From Pararhizobium sp. YC-54 (lineage in GTDB: Bacteria > Pseudomonadota > Alphaproteobacteria > Rhizobiales > Rhizobiaceae), in assembly GCF_025847205.1 (NCBI RefSeq), contig NZ_JAOYTH010000020.1, positions 46,208 to 110,207 on the forward strand: a stretch of 64,000 nt of DNA, read 5' to 3'. Made by a program: the position numbers and the translations under genes. Positions 47,169 to 55,999 of this stretch are shown here, in pieces (within the stretch, counting starts at the first letter, position 1; every line of letters starts with the position of its first letter). A model generated the notes under the pieces. The model made no database searches and was not told the origin of the DNA. It saw nothing but the letters and a program-made list of their open reading frames with translations.

Positions 47169-48179
47169 TTAGACGGCAACTAATTTGCGCGCTTCATGCG
47201 GTGCTATACGATTGGCGTCGCGGAAGGTTTTAGAAAAGTGGGACGCGGAGACAAATCCGCAGGAGATCGCTACCTCCACTACCGAGAGCGCCGACTGGGT
47301 AAGCAAAAGCTTTGCGCGTTCTAGCCTCAATTCCCGGCGGTAGCGGCATGGTGATTGGCCAAGTTCTTGTCGAAAAAGGCGTTCGACTTGCCGTCTTGAG
47401 AGATTGACCGCGGCGGCCAGTTTATCCATTGGGAGAGGATTCGAGAGATTATTCTGCATCAATTCGATCAGCGTGATTATGGTAGGATTAACTGGTCCCA
47501 GCTTGCGCAAGAGAGGCAGTCGCTGACGCTCTTTCCCTTCGCGAACCCGGCCCGCCGTGGTGAATTCACAGATTCTCGTTGCGATGATTTCACCACAATT
47601 CTGCTGGACCAACGCGACCATCATATCGAAAACCGCGGTACCCCCGGGGCACGTCCAGATATTGTCATCAATTTCATAGACGGTGGTCGCGGTTTGGACG
47701 CGCATGAACCGCTCGTCAAAGGCAGGTTGCAGCTCCCAATGGATCGAGCATTGACGGTCATTCAACAAGCCGGCGCTGGCCAGTGCGAACACGCCCTTTT
47801 CGAAGGCTCCAAGGCCGATCTTGCGTTGCCTGCATTCGCGCAACCAAGCGTTCAGGGCCTTGTCTCCACCGCCACTCAAACGCTCGTCCCCGCAGATAAT
47901 TGCCATGATCGGCCGTCCTGGGTCGGTCAGACGTTGGCGCTCTTGTCTCAAGTCACTATGGGCGGCGACCTCCAAGCCACAACTTGCCGCGACTGTATCC
48001 CCCGTTTTCGAGACGAGCCGCCATCGGAAGATGTCGTGCCCCGCTGCGGCATTTGCGTGCCTCAAAACATCCAAAGCAGACGACAGGGCCATCAGCTCAA
48101 ACCCTGGGTTCAGATAGAACGTGATGGTCTTTACATCGACCGAAGGAGGGAACGCTTCTGGCAGCCAGTGTTGAGTCAT
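47169..48179 (-). CDS. GlxA-family transcriptional regulator
   Basis: 336-residue regulator with a DJ-1/PfpI-like N-terminal domain (about 20-190, motif IGLGAFEKGVFALASAG, where the usual Cys position is Glu-Lys) and a C-terminal AraC HTH pair (DKLAAAVNLSRRQVERLF and VVEVAISCGFVSASHFSKTF). The pattern resembles GbdR/CdhR-type regulators of betaine and carnitine use. The ATG at 48179 is taken; divergent from the next GlxA-type gene across 95 nt. Confidence 0.83.
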   Translation of the reverse strand: MTQHWLPEAFPPSVDVKTITFYLNPGFELMALSSALDVLRHANAAAGHDIFRWRLVSKTGDTVAASCGLEVAAHSDLRQERQRLTDPGRPIMAIICGDERLSGGGDKALNAWLRECRQRKIGLGAFEKGVFALASAGLLNDRQCSIHWELQPAFDERFMRVQTATTVYEIDDNIWTCPGGTAVFDMMVALVQQNCGEIIATRICEFTTAGRVREGKERQRLPLLRKLGPVNPTIITLIELMQNNLSNPLPMDKLAAAVNLSRRQVERLFRQELGQSPCRYRRELRLERAKLLLTQSALSVVEVAISCGFVSASHFSKTFRDANRIAPHEARKLVAV

Positions 48180-48274
48180 CGCAAATACTCCGCAAGTTTT
48201 TGGCCGCTGCATGGCAACCGATCTGCACCATCAGATCGGACAGGCGGTCTTTCGAATAGGAGAGTTGCGTCATC

Positions 48275-49309
48275 ATGGCAGTAATTTTGCGACAAGGTAG
48301 GGCGCTCTCAGACCTAGGGTGTTCGATGGTCAAGGATCAGGTAGCGCTGTCAGTCGGCTTCCTACTTTTATCTCGCTTTACCCTTGGTGCCTTCGCTAAC
48401 TTCGTCGATGTCCTGCGGCTTGCTGCTGATGAAGGAGACCGAAGCCGACCCATTCGCTGCCAATGGCGCGTTTTATCAGCTGACATGTCGCCAATCATGG
48501 CGAGCTGCGGCGTATCGATCACTCCGCATGAACGACTAGGAGACCTTCGCCGCTTCGATTATCTGGTTATTGTGGGTGGTCTTTTAGACGAGGAAAGTTT
48601 TGCGGTAGACGCTCGTTTTGACGGATTTCTCAGGGAGGCGGCAGCACTTCGAATTCCGCTGGTCGGCCTCTGTACCGGCTCCTTCGTATTGCATCGTGCC
48701 GGACTTATGGATGGATATCGCTGCTGCGTAAGCTGGTTTCATACCTCTGATTTTCTTGCTCGGTTTGATGGTCTCCAAGCGGTGTCAGATCAAATCTTCG
48801 TCGTGGATCGTGACCGTTTGACTTGCTCGGGAGGCGCGAGCACCGCCCACTTAGCGGCCTTTCTGGTCGATCGACACCTGGGCAAGGCTCTAGCTGCCAA
48901 AAGCTTGCGGATAATGATGTTCAATGAGGCAGAGAGAGGCGAGACCGCTCAGCCCACGGCGACTCTCGAACTAGTTGTACACGACGAAGTTTTAAAACGG
49001 GTTGCCCTGTTGATGCACCACCACTTGGAGGTCCCCCTCAAGGTTGAGGACATTGCCAAAAGGCTCGGTGTGAACAAGCGCTTGATTGAACGGCGTCTTC
49101 GCGCAAAAATGGCTACCTCCCCGCAAGCCTTGTACACGCAGATCAGACTCGATCACGCGTGCCACCTACTCTCACGTTCGGATCAATCCATTGCGACAAT
49201 TGCTCTAGAGTGCGGTTTTTGCGACAGCTCTCACCTTACCCGAGTGTTTCGCAATCGTTACCATATCACGCCACAGCAGTTTCGAGCTCAACCCTCCGTG
49301 CCACATTAG
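48275..49309 (+). CDS. GlxA-family transcriptional regulator
   Basis: 344-residue GlxA-type regulator (327 if started at the in-frame ATG 48326). The sensor domain has LVGLCTGSFVLHRAGLMDGY, very like the regulator at 10904-11944 (same LRLA-DE and YLVIVGGLL segments), so the two cargo blocks share a regulator lineage. AraC HTH motifs follow (VEDIAKRLGVNKRLIERRL, IATIALECGFCDSSHLTRVF). Its stop is about 20 nt from the right edge of cargo block 2. Confidence 0.85.
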   Translation: MAVILRQGRALSDLGCSMVKDQVALSVGFLLLSRFTLGAFANFVDVLRLAADEGDRSRPIRCQWRVLSADMSPIMASCGVSITPHERLGDLRRFDYLVIVGGLLDEESFAVDARFDGFLREAAALRIPLVGLCTGSFVLHRAGLMDGYRCCVSWFHTSDFLARFDGLQAVSDQIFVVDRDRLTCSGGASTAHLAAFLVDRHLGKALAAKSLRIMMFNEAERGETAQPTATLELVVHDEVLKRVALLMHHHLEVPLKVEDIAKRLGVNKRLIERRLRAKMATSPQALYTQIRLDHACHLLSRSDQSIATIALECGFCDSSHLTRVFRNRYHITPQQFRAQPSVPH

Positions 49310-49332
49310 GATCAGAACTCCGATCGAAATAT

Positions 49333-49507
49333 AAATCTCGTGCCGCAGCGCTTCTTCACCTTCGTTGGCACGATTGGCGATACTTAAGTGCCAAACGACA
49401 GGAAGCTCAGGATCGTCTACCGGGATCAGCGCTCGGTCGGAGATATTCTCGTCGCCGAAGGCTTGGCTCGGAAGTGGCAAGGATCGCGCCGGAGTTGGTG
49501 CGAATGA
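49333..49507 (+). pseudogene. Thermonuclease (SNase family), C-terminal fragment
   Basis: One frame reads KSRAAALLHLR near 49333; after a frame change and an in-frame TAA at 49385, another reads PNDRKLRIVYRDQRSVGDI, LVAEGLARKWQG and SRRSWCE then stop. DRKLR, SVGDILVAEGLARKW and a final RxxWC are hallmarks of the C-terminus of SNase-like thermonucleases of rhizobial plasmids. The N-terminal part follows traG at 30273; together they show a single gene interrupted by about 19 kb. Confidence 0.75.
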
Positions 49508-49603
49508 AACCGACGCAGACGGATCAAGTTTGTGAATCAATAATGCCGGTCCGATTCAAAACTCTCATTGGACGGCAGATTCCGAACACGCGATTCTGCC
49601 GGC

Positions 49604-49870
49604 ATGATCACGCAGCCCTACCACCTCTATGTCGAGCGTATCGCGCCGGAAAAAAACATGGCGCGGTTCTACGCGCTAGCTGTTCAGCCGACATTGTTCG
49701 GCGAGGTGTCGCTTATACGCGCCTGGGGCCGGATTGGAACGCGCGGGCAGCAGATGGTGCATCTGTTCGACAGTGAGAGCCAGGCCGTCAGCCTGTTCCT
49801 TGACGTGCTTCGCGAAAAGCGCAAACGCGGCTATCGCCCGAAACCACCTGTGGACATCCAGCGGATCTGA
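49604..49870 (+). CDS. WGR-domain protein
   Basis: 88-residue protein that is almost entirely a WGR domain (RAWGRIGTRGQ, preceded by YHLYVERIAPEKNMARFYAL). WGR domains bind nucleic acids and occur alone in small rhizobial plasmid proteins that usually follow the traG-thermonuclease pair, as here once the cargo is removed. ATG 49604 chosen by conserved start MITQPYHLYVERI. Function in the plasmid is unknown. Confidence 0.82.
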   Translation: MITQPYHLYVERIAPEKNMARFYALAVQPTLFGEVSLIRAWGRIGTRGQQMVHLFDSESQAVSLFLDVLREKRKRGYRPKPPVDIQRI

Positions 49871-49952
49871 TCCCCGTTCCCCTCGTCGCCGATGACAATC
49901 CGGTCATAAGCTGACACGGATTTTGCATTGTTATACTTTGCGAGGAATTTCC

Positions 49953-50231
49953 ATGACCACCACCAATGAAATCGCCGACAAGATTGCCGCCGACAACGGC
50001 CTGACGAAGGTTCAGGCCAAGGGTATCGTTGAAGCCGTATTCCAGGCCATTGCCGATGCAGCAGGCTCCGACGCTGAAACCTCGATCCCCGGCTTCGGAA
50101 AGTTTAAGGTGAAGGCATCGCCCGAGCGCGAGGGCCGCAATCCTGCGACCGGAGAAAAGATGACTGTTGCCGCTTCGAAGAAGCTGACCTTTGCGCCTGC
50201 CAAGGCGCTCAAGGATGCACTGAACAAGTGA
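49953..50231 (+). CDS. HU-family DNA-binding protein
   Basis: 92-residue histone-like protein: helical N-terminal half (IADKIAADNGLTKVQAKGIVEAV), the IPGFGKFKVK turn and the beta-arm REGRNPATGEKMTVAASKK with the Pro that intercalates DNA. HU proteins compact plasmid DNA and assist replication or recombination complexes. ATG 49953 follows GAGGAATTTCC. A plasmid copy may complement chromosomal HU. Confidence 0.92.
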   Translation: MTTTNEIADKIAADNGLTKVQAKGIVEAVFQAIADAAGSDAETSIPGFGKFKVKASPEREGRNPATGEKMTVAASKKLTFAPAKALKDALNK

Positions 50232-50246
50232 TCCCTGACGTGGAGA

Positions 50247-50268
50247 GCCCCGCCTTGTCGGGCGGGGC
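50247..50268. terminator. Hairpin between HU and DUF736 genes
   Basis: GCCCCGCC-TTGTCG-GGCGGGGC forms a perfect 8-bp GC-rich stem between two convergent genes. There is no T-run on either strand, so it may act as a weak bidirectional terminator or a transcript-stabilising hairpin. Confidence 0.55.
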
Positions 50269-50276
50269 ATCCAGTC

Positions 50277-50588
50277 TCAGTCCCGGTTCGACCGGGACCA
50301 GATGAGGGAGAGGCCTTCCTCGCCTTCGACCTCGATCAGCGTGGCGTAGATCGGGGCTGGGAAGCTCGGATCGTCGAGCTTGACCGAGAGGTAGTCGCGG
50401 CCTTCGTTCGAGGTATTCTTCCAGGCTGCGCCGAATTCGACCGTAGCTCCGGCGAGGATGCGGTAGTCCGGGCCTTTCTCGCTAGTGCGCTCGACGGCGC
50501 GGATGGTTGCCTTGACGTTGAGGTTGAGGGTCTTGATGGTGCCGGAGAAGCCGTTGCCGGAAGCGGTGAAAGAGCCGATGGTTGCCAT
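50277..50588 (-). CDS. DUF736 family protein
   Basis: 103-residue small protein of the DUF736 family, common on rhizobial and other alphaproteobacterial plasmids and integrative elements. It starts [21 protein letters not shown] and has a mostly beta pattern ending [12 protein letters not shown]. The role is unknown; family members often lie near plasmid maintenance or transfer genes. ATG 50588 follows AAAAGGATTACGACA, supporting this start over the longer open frame upstream. Confidence 0.88.
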   Translation of the reverse strand: MATIGSFTASGNGFSGTIKTLNLNVKATIRAVERTSEKGPDYRILAGATVEFGAAWKNTSNEGRDYLSVKLDDPSFPAPIYATLIEVEGEEGLSLIWSRSNRD

Positions 50589-51298
50589 TGTCGTAATCCT
50601 TTTCGGTTGTTCGGGCCGCGTCCATCGTGGCCTCGATGGCAGTCGATAGGACCGGAGACGATCGGCCTGCACCTGAAGGGCCGAAACGGAGTGGAGGACG
50701 GCCAAAGGAGAGGCTTTCTTGCCTCGCGAGGAATGGGCGCTTCCGCGCACAGGGGAAGAAAACGATCCGGCCGTTGCGGATGCCGATCGAGCCGAGCATC
50801 GCGAGGCGGTCTTTGGTCAGACATGCCCCATCGAGACCGCAGTGGACGTGCCAGCTGCCAGATCAAGAGGTACGGCAATGGCATCATCGGGTGGTGACCA
50901 ATGGGAATGGATGCATAGCGCCCACAAGACTGGATCGAACGGTCGGAGCCAACGACTGCATGTGGGAGATTGCCGGAAACGGTTCATTGCTTCCTTGGGT
51001 AGCTGGTTGTGGCGTCATGCTTGGATGACAATACCAAAGGGGGCTTACTCCCCCACTCGCAGCTTCAGACGGACCACACCAGGACCACTCGGGGCTTCGA
51101 GCCGCTCGATGTTTTCCGCCGGTCAACCCGTTCCTTAAAACCAAGAAGGCTGGGTCGCGAGGAGCAACCTGGCCGCCAATCGACTTCACCAAATTTGGTG
51201 CTGGCTTGCGTGACATCCGCAAGCGGCGCGGCTTTATTCGCGGGTAAACACTGCTGGATAACGCCAGCGCGATTGCGAAACGTGGAACAGGCGGTCCC
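50589..51298. other. Gene-free region between DUF736 and LysR genes
   Basis: About 710 bases with no reading frame I can support. The part near 50710-50850 (CTCGCGAGGAATGG, ACATGCCCCATCGAG) resembles a stretch at 56330-56490 (CCGCGAGGAATGG, ACCTGCCCCATCGAG), so a diverged noncoding repeat or relic is shared by the two places. 50960-51298 shows nothing recognisable. Confidence 0.45.
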
Positions 51299-52189
51299 TC
51301 ACCTGCCGATGTAAGCCGCCAGTTCATCGGGCGTTCCGTTGGGAAAAGCCTGCTTCAGAAAATCCAGGAAGGCAGATACACGCGCGCTGAGCAGTCGCCG
51401 CGACGGGTAAAGCGCCCACAGCGCGATCTCGGAACCCTTTATATCGCCCCAGTGCAGCAAAGTGCCGTCGGCCAGATCGTGGCTCACCAGCGATATAGGC
51501 ATACGAGCAGCCCCGACGCCCGTTCTCACAGCATCCCGAACCATGATGAGTGACGACAGGGCGAGGATGGGCTCTATCCCGATCGTCGCGGGTCCTTCTG
51601 GCGTCACGACGTTCCAGGTCTGCCGATCGCCGGCGCCGCGGACGACACCTGGCGCCGAGAGATCGGCCATTGGCCGGGGAAGGTCGGGGCTTGCCACGAC
51701 GACCAGACGATCATGCAGAAAGGCTCGGCCGACCAGACTTTCGTCCGGGTCCGGATTGACCCGGATGACCAGGTCATAGCCTTCCTCGATCATGTCTACG
51801 GCTCGGTCCTCCGTGGTGACTTCCAACCGCACGTCGGGATATTTCAGTGCAAAGCCCGCCGCGATCCGACCCATGGCGGTCTGCGAAAACAAGAGCGGCG
51901 CGCTGATCCGCAACCTGCCGCGCGGCTTGTCCCCGCCCGCCGCGATGGTGGCCGCCGTTTCGTCGAGCTCCGTCAGAAGAGCGGCTGTCCGCTTATGAAG
52001 GGCGCGTCCCTCCTCGGTGAGTTTCAGGTTGCGCGCGCCACGTTCAAACAGTCGAAGCTGAAGGGCGGCCTCCAGTTCCGTCACCCGTCGGGACAAGGTC
52101 GCTTTGGGACGGCCGGACGCCCGCGACGCTTTGCCGAAGCCACCGTGACGCGCGACGAGGTTGAAATCGGCAAGGGCGACGAGATCCAT
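51299..52189 (-). CDS. LysR-family transcriptional regulator
   Basis: 296-residue LysR-type regulator with HTH region FNLVARHGGFGKASRASGRP and KATLSRRVTELEAALQLRLFERG, and the usual effector domain. Divergent from the NmrA-like gene at 52296 with a 107-nt promoter region, it probably regulates that three-gene set. Similar regulators in proteobacteria control quinone- or stress-linked oxidoreductases. Confidence 0.88.
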   Translation of the reverse strand: MDLVALADFNLVARHGGFGKASRASGRPKATLSRRVTELEAALQLRLFERGARNLKLTEEGRALHKRTAALLTELDETAATIAAGGDKPRGRLRISAPLLFSQTAMGRIAAGFALKYPDVRLEVTTEDRAVDMIEEGYDLVIRVNPDPDESLVGRAFLHDRLVVVASPDLPRPMADLSAPGVVRGAGDRQTWNVVTPEGPATIGIEPILALSSLIMVRDAVRTGVGAARMPISLVSHDLADGTLLHWGDIKGSEIALWALYPSRRLLSARVSAFLDFLKQAFPNGTPDELAAYIGR

Positions 52190-52295
52190 AGTCGTTCCAC
52201 CTGTGAGACGAACTGTCTAGTTTAACAGTCTATTGGTTCGATGATGAACCATTCATATTCCGGGTGTCAACAAATACCAACTCGGAGAAACTTCC

Positions 52296-53165
52296 ATGAC
52301 CATTCTCGTTACCGGCGCCACTGGCAATATCGGCGGCCAAGTCATCCAGCACCTCGTCGACCGCGGCGCCGATGTCCGCGCGCTCGTCCGCGATCCTTCA
52401 AAGGCCAACTTTCCGGCAGGCGTAACCGTCGCAAAAGGTGACTTTCTTGACGTCGACTCCCTGCGCGCTGCCGTCGACGGTGTCTCGACGCTCTTCCTGC
52501 TGAACGCCGTCGCACCAGACGAATTCACCCAGGCTCTGATCGCCCTCAACGTCGCCCGCTCGGCGGGCGTTGAGCGGATCGTCTACCTATCGGTCATTCA
52601 CCCGGACGTCTATGTGAACGTGCCGCACTTCGCCGGCAAATTCGGCGTCGAGCGGATGATCGAGCAGATGGATTTCAAGGCAACGATCCTGCGTCCGGCC
52701 TACTTCATCCAGAACGATCTGACGATCAAGGATGTCATCACCGGCTACGGCGTCTACCCGATGCCCGTCGGGACCAAGGGCCTTGCCATGATCGACGTCC
52801 GCGATATCGCGGAGATTGCTGCAATTGAACTGCTGCGACGCGAACGGGCCACACAGCCGCTTCCGACCAATCGCATCAACCTCGTCGGTCCCGACACCCT
52901 GACCGGTGCGGATATCGCCGCTATCTGGTCGGACGTTCTCGCTCGCCAGATCAACTATGGCGGTGGCGATACCGCAGCTTTCGAACAGAACCTCAAGCAG
53001 TTCATGCCGCCCTGGATGGCCTATGACATGCGCATGATGGGCGAGCGCTTCCTGACTGATGGCATGCTGCCCGAGGGCGGCGACGTCGAGCGTCTGACCA
53101 CACTTCTTCGCCGTCCGCTGCGCTCCTATCGCGACTTCGCCACGGAAACGGTTGTATCTGCCTGA
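52296..53165 (+). CDS. NmrA-like NAD(P)-binding oxidoreductase
   Basis: 289-residue atypical SDR of the NmrA/HSCARG group: cofactor motif TGATGNIGGQVIQ, VRDPSKANFPAG, then FAGKFGVERMIEQM in place of the classical Tyr-Lys pair, which is normal for this group. Members sense NADP(H) ratio or reduce quinones (YtfG-like). ATG 52296 follows GGAGAAACTTCC. First gene of a set with a DUF1857 protein and a second NAD(P)-binding protein. Confidence 0.85.
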   Translation: MTILVTGATGNIGGQVIQHLVDRGADVRALVRDPSKANFPAGVTVAKGDFLDVDSLRAAVDGVSTLFLLNAVAPDEFTQALIALNVARSAGVERIVYLSVIHPDVYVNVPHFAGKFGVERMIEQMDFKATILRPAYFIQNDLTIKDVITGYGVYPMPVGTKGLAMIDVRDIAEIAAIELLRRERATQPLPTNRINLVGPDTLTGADIAAIWSDVLARQINYGGGDTAAFEQNLKQFMPPWMAYDMRMMGERFLTDGMLPEGGDVERLTTLLRRPLRSYRDFATETVVSA

Positions 53166-53201
53166 GGCAGGCATCCACAATTTCAAACAAGGACAATCGT
53201 C

Positions 53202-53675
53202 ATGATCTATTCGACTGCAACCGTCCCGCTAAACCCGGAAGGCGAAACAAAACTCACCCGGGAGCAGGTCTGGAAGGGCCTGGAGCTGAAGGCGCGCGAT
53301 GCGCGCCTGTTTCTCCCGCCCGGCCTCTGCACCCGCTGTGACGTCGTTGAGGAAAGCCCGACTCACTTCGTGCGCGAAGCGACCATCGCCGGCTCTGACA
53401 TCAAGGAAATCATCACTCTTGAGCCGCAGAGCAAGGTCACCTTCTTCCAAGCTACCGGCCCCCGTGAAGGCGCCATTATCAATGAGCTGTTCGAGGACGA
53501 AGCCGGCGCACTGCAGCTGAAGTTCTACTGCTACCTCGGCCTGCGCGGCAAGGAACCTGATGGACCAGAGGAACAGGCCGAGCAGACGCTGTTCGACAGT
53601 GACAAGGGCTACAAATCGGCCCTCGTATCGACGCTGAAGCGGACCCGCGAGCTGCTCGCAGAGGGCCGACTCTGA
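53202..53675 (+). CDS. DUF1857/AtaL-like SRPBCC protein
   Basis: 157-residue protein of the DUF1857 (AtaL-like) branch of the START/SRPBCC fold, which binds hydrophobic ligands in a deep pocket. Family pattern: LTREQVWKGLELKARDARLF near the N-terminus and EQTLFDSDKGYKSALVSTL at the end. Function is not established. Located 36 nt after the NmrA-like gene on the same strand, and very likely cotranscribed. Confidence 0.75.
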   Translation: MIYSTATVPLNPEGETKLTREQVWKGLELKARDARLFLPPGLCTRCDVVEESPTHFVREATIAGSDIKEIITLEPQSKVTFFQATGPREGAIINELFEDEAGALQLKFYCYLGLRGKEPDGPEEQAEQTLFDSDKGYKSALVSTLKRTRELLAEGRL

Positions 53676-53745
53676 TCACCCCCAGCATCAAACCCAACAC
53701 GACGGCCTCCTGAGAGGCGCCCTGCCTTTCAAGAGGACCAAAATC

Positions 53746-54413
53746 ATGACCACGCCCGTCTCTGAAACACGTCTCGCCGCTATACCGAATATCCTGGTGC
53801 TCGGTGCCACCGGGCCGACTGGCCGCCATATCGTCAGCCAGGCTTTAGCCCGCGGCTATGATGTCACGATACTGGTTCGCTCGCCGGAGAAGGCCGCGGA
53901 CATGAAAGGAGCGAAGATCGTCGTTGGAGACGCTCGGGATGAGACTATGCTGCGCCAGGCCGTCAAAGGCCGGGATGCCGTGATCAGCGCGCTCGGTACA
54001 CCGGCGAGCCCCTTTCGCGACGTCACGCTTCTATCGACCGCGACCCGGGCGCTGGTCAGTGCCATGAAGGCGGAGCATGTCTCGCGTCTCGTCACCATCA
54101 CCGGAATGGGTGCTGGCGATAGCGCAGGCCATGGCGGGTTTCTGTTCGACAAGCGATCTTCCCTCTGCTCCTGCGCAAGGTTTACGCCGACAAGGACCGT
54201 CAGGAGACAATCATCAAGGGCAGCGATCTGGGTTGGACCATCGTCCGTCCTTCAGTTCTCAACAACAACCCTGGACGCACCACGATTCAGACGCTCACGA
54301 ACTTGAACGAGTTCCGCGGAGGCTCCATTTCGCGCGAAAACGTTGCGAGCTTCGTGCTGGATCAAGTCACCACGGATCGGTGGCTACATAAGTCACCCTT
54401 GATCAGCTGGTAG
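53746..54413 (+). pseudogene. NAD(P)-binding oxidoreductase with a frameshift
   Basis: The first part is a normal NAD(P)-dependent epimerase-like start (PNILVLGATGPTGRHIVSQAL, ITGMGAGDSAGHGGFLFDK). At about 54152 one base appears missing (GACAAGCGATCTTC, where a G between AAG and CGATC restores the frame). The correct frame then continues IFPLLLRKVYADKDRQE, GSDLGWTIVRPSVLNNN and ends LHKSPLISW-stop at 54413. The homologous downstream part is otherwise intact, so this is either a very recent mutation or a sequencing error; an unshifted reading of 186 codons ends at 54306. Confidence 0.75.
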
Positions 54414-54623
54414 CGTTGGCTTGAAATGGCATATCGAAGCGAGAATGCCGGAGCGAGGGATCAGCCATCTAAGCCACGAACGCATAGCTGCACTGCACAA
54501 AAATTAGATGCAGCGTGATGAAAATTCGTGCATAAAGACTTCAGCTGATGCACATGGCGGCTTCCTCCCAGTTCCGCCGCAGCAGCTGTTCCCCTCTGGA
54601 GGTCCATGACCTTCACACTTTAT

Positions 54624-54653
54624 GGGCCGCGGTTTTCCGTCGGCCCTTTTTTC
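54624..54653 (+). terminator. Rho-independent terminator (rightward)
   Basis: GGGCCG-11 nt-CGGCCC followed by TTTTTTCTT. It faces the NmrA/DUF1857/oxidoreductase genes, about 210 nt after the last stop, and would end their transcript. Confidence 0.75.
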
Positions 54654-54691
54654 TTGTTCCGAAACACGTCGCCACGGCGTTGCGGGCATTG

Positions 54692-54716
54692 GAGAAAAGC
54701 GGGGCCGAAGCCCCGC
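54692..54716 (-). terminator. Rho-independent terminator of the leftward gene
   Basis: On the minus strand, GCGGGGC-TTCG-GCCCCGC followed by TTTTCT, a 7-bp stem with a stable TTCG tetraloop, directly after the stop of the gene at 54724-55308. A textbook terminator. Confidence 0.85.
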
Positions 54717-54723
54717 CGCTTGA

Positions 54724-55308
54724 CTACTCGAAGGCTGACATCTGGGCCGTCGCGGCTTGTCTGTCGACGGAGTTGGCGGGCTGCTCGACCGTGCGCTCGT
54801 AGGGCTTCCAGGTCTCGCCTGTGATGTCTTCGTAAGCCGAGACGGCGCCTTCGGCTGCCATGCGAAGCACGTGGGCCTGCAGGCCGATGTCGGCTGCGAA
54901 CTCGCGCTTGCGCTGGGCGCGGCTGTCGAAACCGACCGGGCCGTCCAGGTCCTCGTCTCTGGTTTCGTTGGAGAGCTTCGTGGTGAGATCACGGGCCTCG
55001 GTGACCGCGCGGCTGTAGAATTGCCCGGCGCCGTAGGCGGAGCCGACAAACGATCCGACGATGCGCTGCATGTGTATCTGCATGGCCTTTTCGGCGAGGC
55101 CATCCTTCAAGGCATCGGCGCTTTCGATCAACTGGCCGCGGTGGAGGTCGCGGATCCCGTCGCTGTCGATGAGGGCAAGGCCGAAGCTTTCGGAGATGCG
55201 TAGTGCCTGGCTCATGTCAGGGCAGGCGTGCCTGACCATTTCGAGGGTGGTGGCGCGCTGGGATTTGGCGGGACGGTTCTTCTGGGTGGAGCGGTTGAGC
55301 GGTGCCAT
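54724..55308 (-). CDS. Hypothetical plasmid protein
   Basis: 194-residue soluble protein of unknown function. It has no transmembrane segment. The middle is helical (AEKAMQIHMQRIVGSFVGSAY, SRAVTEARDLTTKLSNE) and the end is polar. Start ATG 55308 follows AAGGATCCGATC; a strong terminator follows the stop, so it is likely a real, singly transcribed gene. I do not recognise the family; it lies among plasmid-maintenance genes (DUF736, ParB-like, helicase). Confidence 0.7.
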   Translation of the reverse strand: MAPLNRSTQKNRPAKSQRATTLEMVRHACPDMSQALRISESFGLALIDSDGIRDLHRGQLIESADALKDGLAEKAMQIHMQRIVGSFVGSAYGAGQFYSRAVTEARDLTTKLSNETRDEDLDGPVGFDSRAQRKREFAADIGLQAHVLRMAAEGAVSAYEDITGETWKPYERTVEQPANSVDRQAATAQMSAFE

Positions 55309-55765
55309 GATCGGATCCTTTTGAGCGATGTTTCAGCGAAGCCCGGGGTGCCGGTTGTCGTCCGGCTCAGCCCCTCGGGTGCGGGCAAAAGGACATGGGC
55401 ACCAGCGGCCCGGCCCAAGGTCAGGGCATTGCTAAGAGGAGCGGGGAAGGTTTGCGGATGGTGCGGCCCGCCTTTAAGCGGGCTGCGACAGACGCGGGCC
55501 TGCCTTGCGACGAGGCGATGATCCTGCCGCAACGCGGCGTGGCACACGGCCTTTGACCGGGACGCGCCCATGTCAGACCGCAGCAAAACCGAGGTGCTGT
55601 GCCGGCCGACGATCTGGTTCACGACAGCATGATGCAATCGCCATGGCGATCCCACCTTGGCAACGCCGCGTCACCCACAAAAGGGCACTGATAAATCTCG
55701 ATCCGAGCACACTCCAGTGCATGACGGTTGCCCCGTGCCATGGCTTCCGCGCTTCGATCAACCGT
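55309..55765. other. Gene-free region
   Basis: About 450 bases, rich in G and C, without a credible gene. The promoter of the leftward hypothetical gene should lie near 55320-55360. Nothing else is recognised. Confidence 0.4.
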
Positions 55766-55999
55766 CTACCGTACCCTCCCCGTGGCCGGCTTTCCGCTCT
55801 CACCCGGCTCCGTTGATATGCATGCTGTAATCGGTGGGCGATGCCGTGCCTTGCATTTCCACCGCGCCTTCGTTTGTCGTGTCAACTCAGCCTGCCGGGA
55901 GCGATAATCCCGCTGCCGTGCCCAGATCCTGCGATAGAGCTCGGTGAAATCGATCACCTGATTTCGGGGAGCGCCGATGTCAGTGAACACGACTGCCAT
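55766..55999 (-). CDS. Small basic protein, copy A in the repeat
   Basis: 77-codon frame starting MAVVFTDIGAPRNQVIDFTE and rich in Arg/Lys (YRRIWARQRDYRSRQAEL). Its first 50 or so residues match the protein at 57751-58119, as both lie in the duplicated segment, but the C-termini differ because the repeat ends. In the intact copy the gene is translationally coupled to a DUF7007 gene; here the DUF7007 part upstream is broken, so this copy may be dying. Function unknown. Confidence 0.45.
   Translation of the reverse strand: MAVVFTDIGAPRNQVIDFTELYRRIWARQRDYRSRQAELTRQTKARWKCKARHRPPITACISTEPGESGKPATGRVR

Noticed and set aside
30420..49340. Direct repeats or inverted repeats at the ends of the 19-kb island
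   Set aside because: Compared both junctions by eye; no shared target duplication or terminal inverted repeat could be supported.
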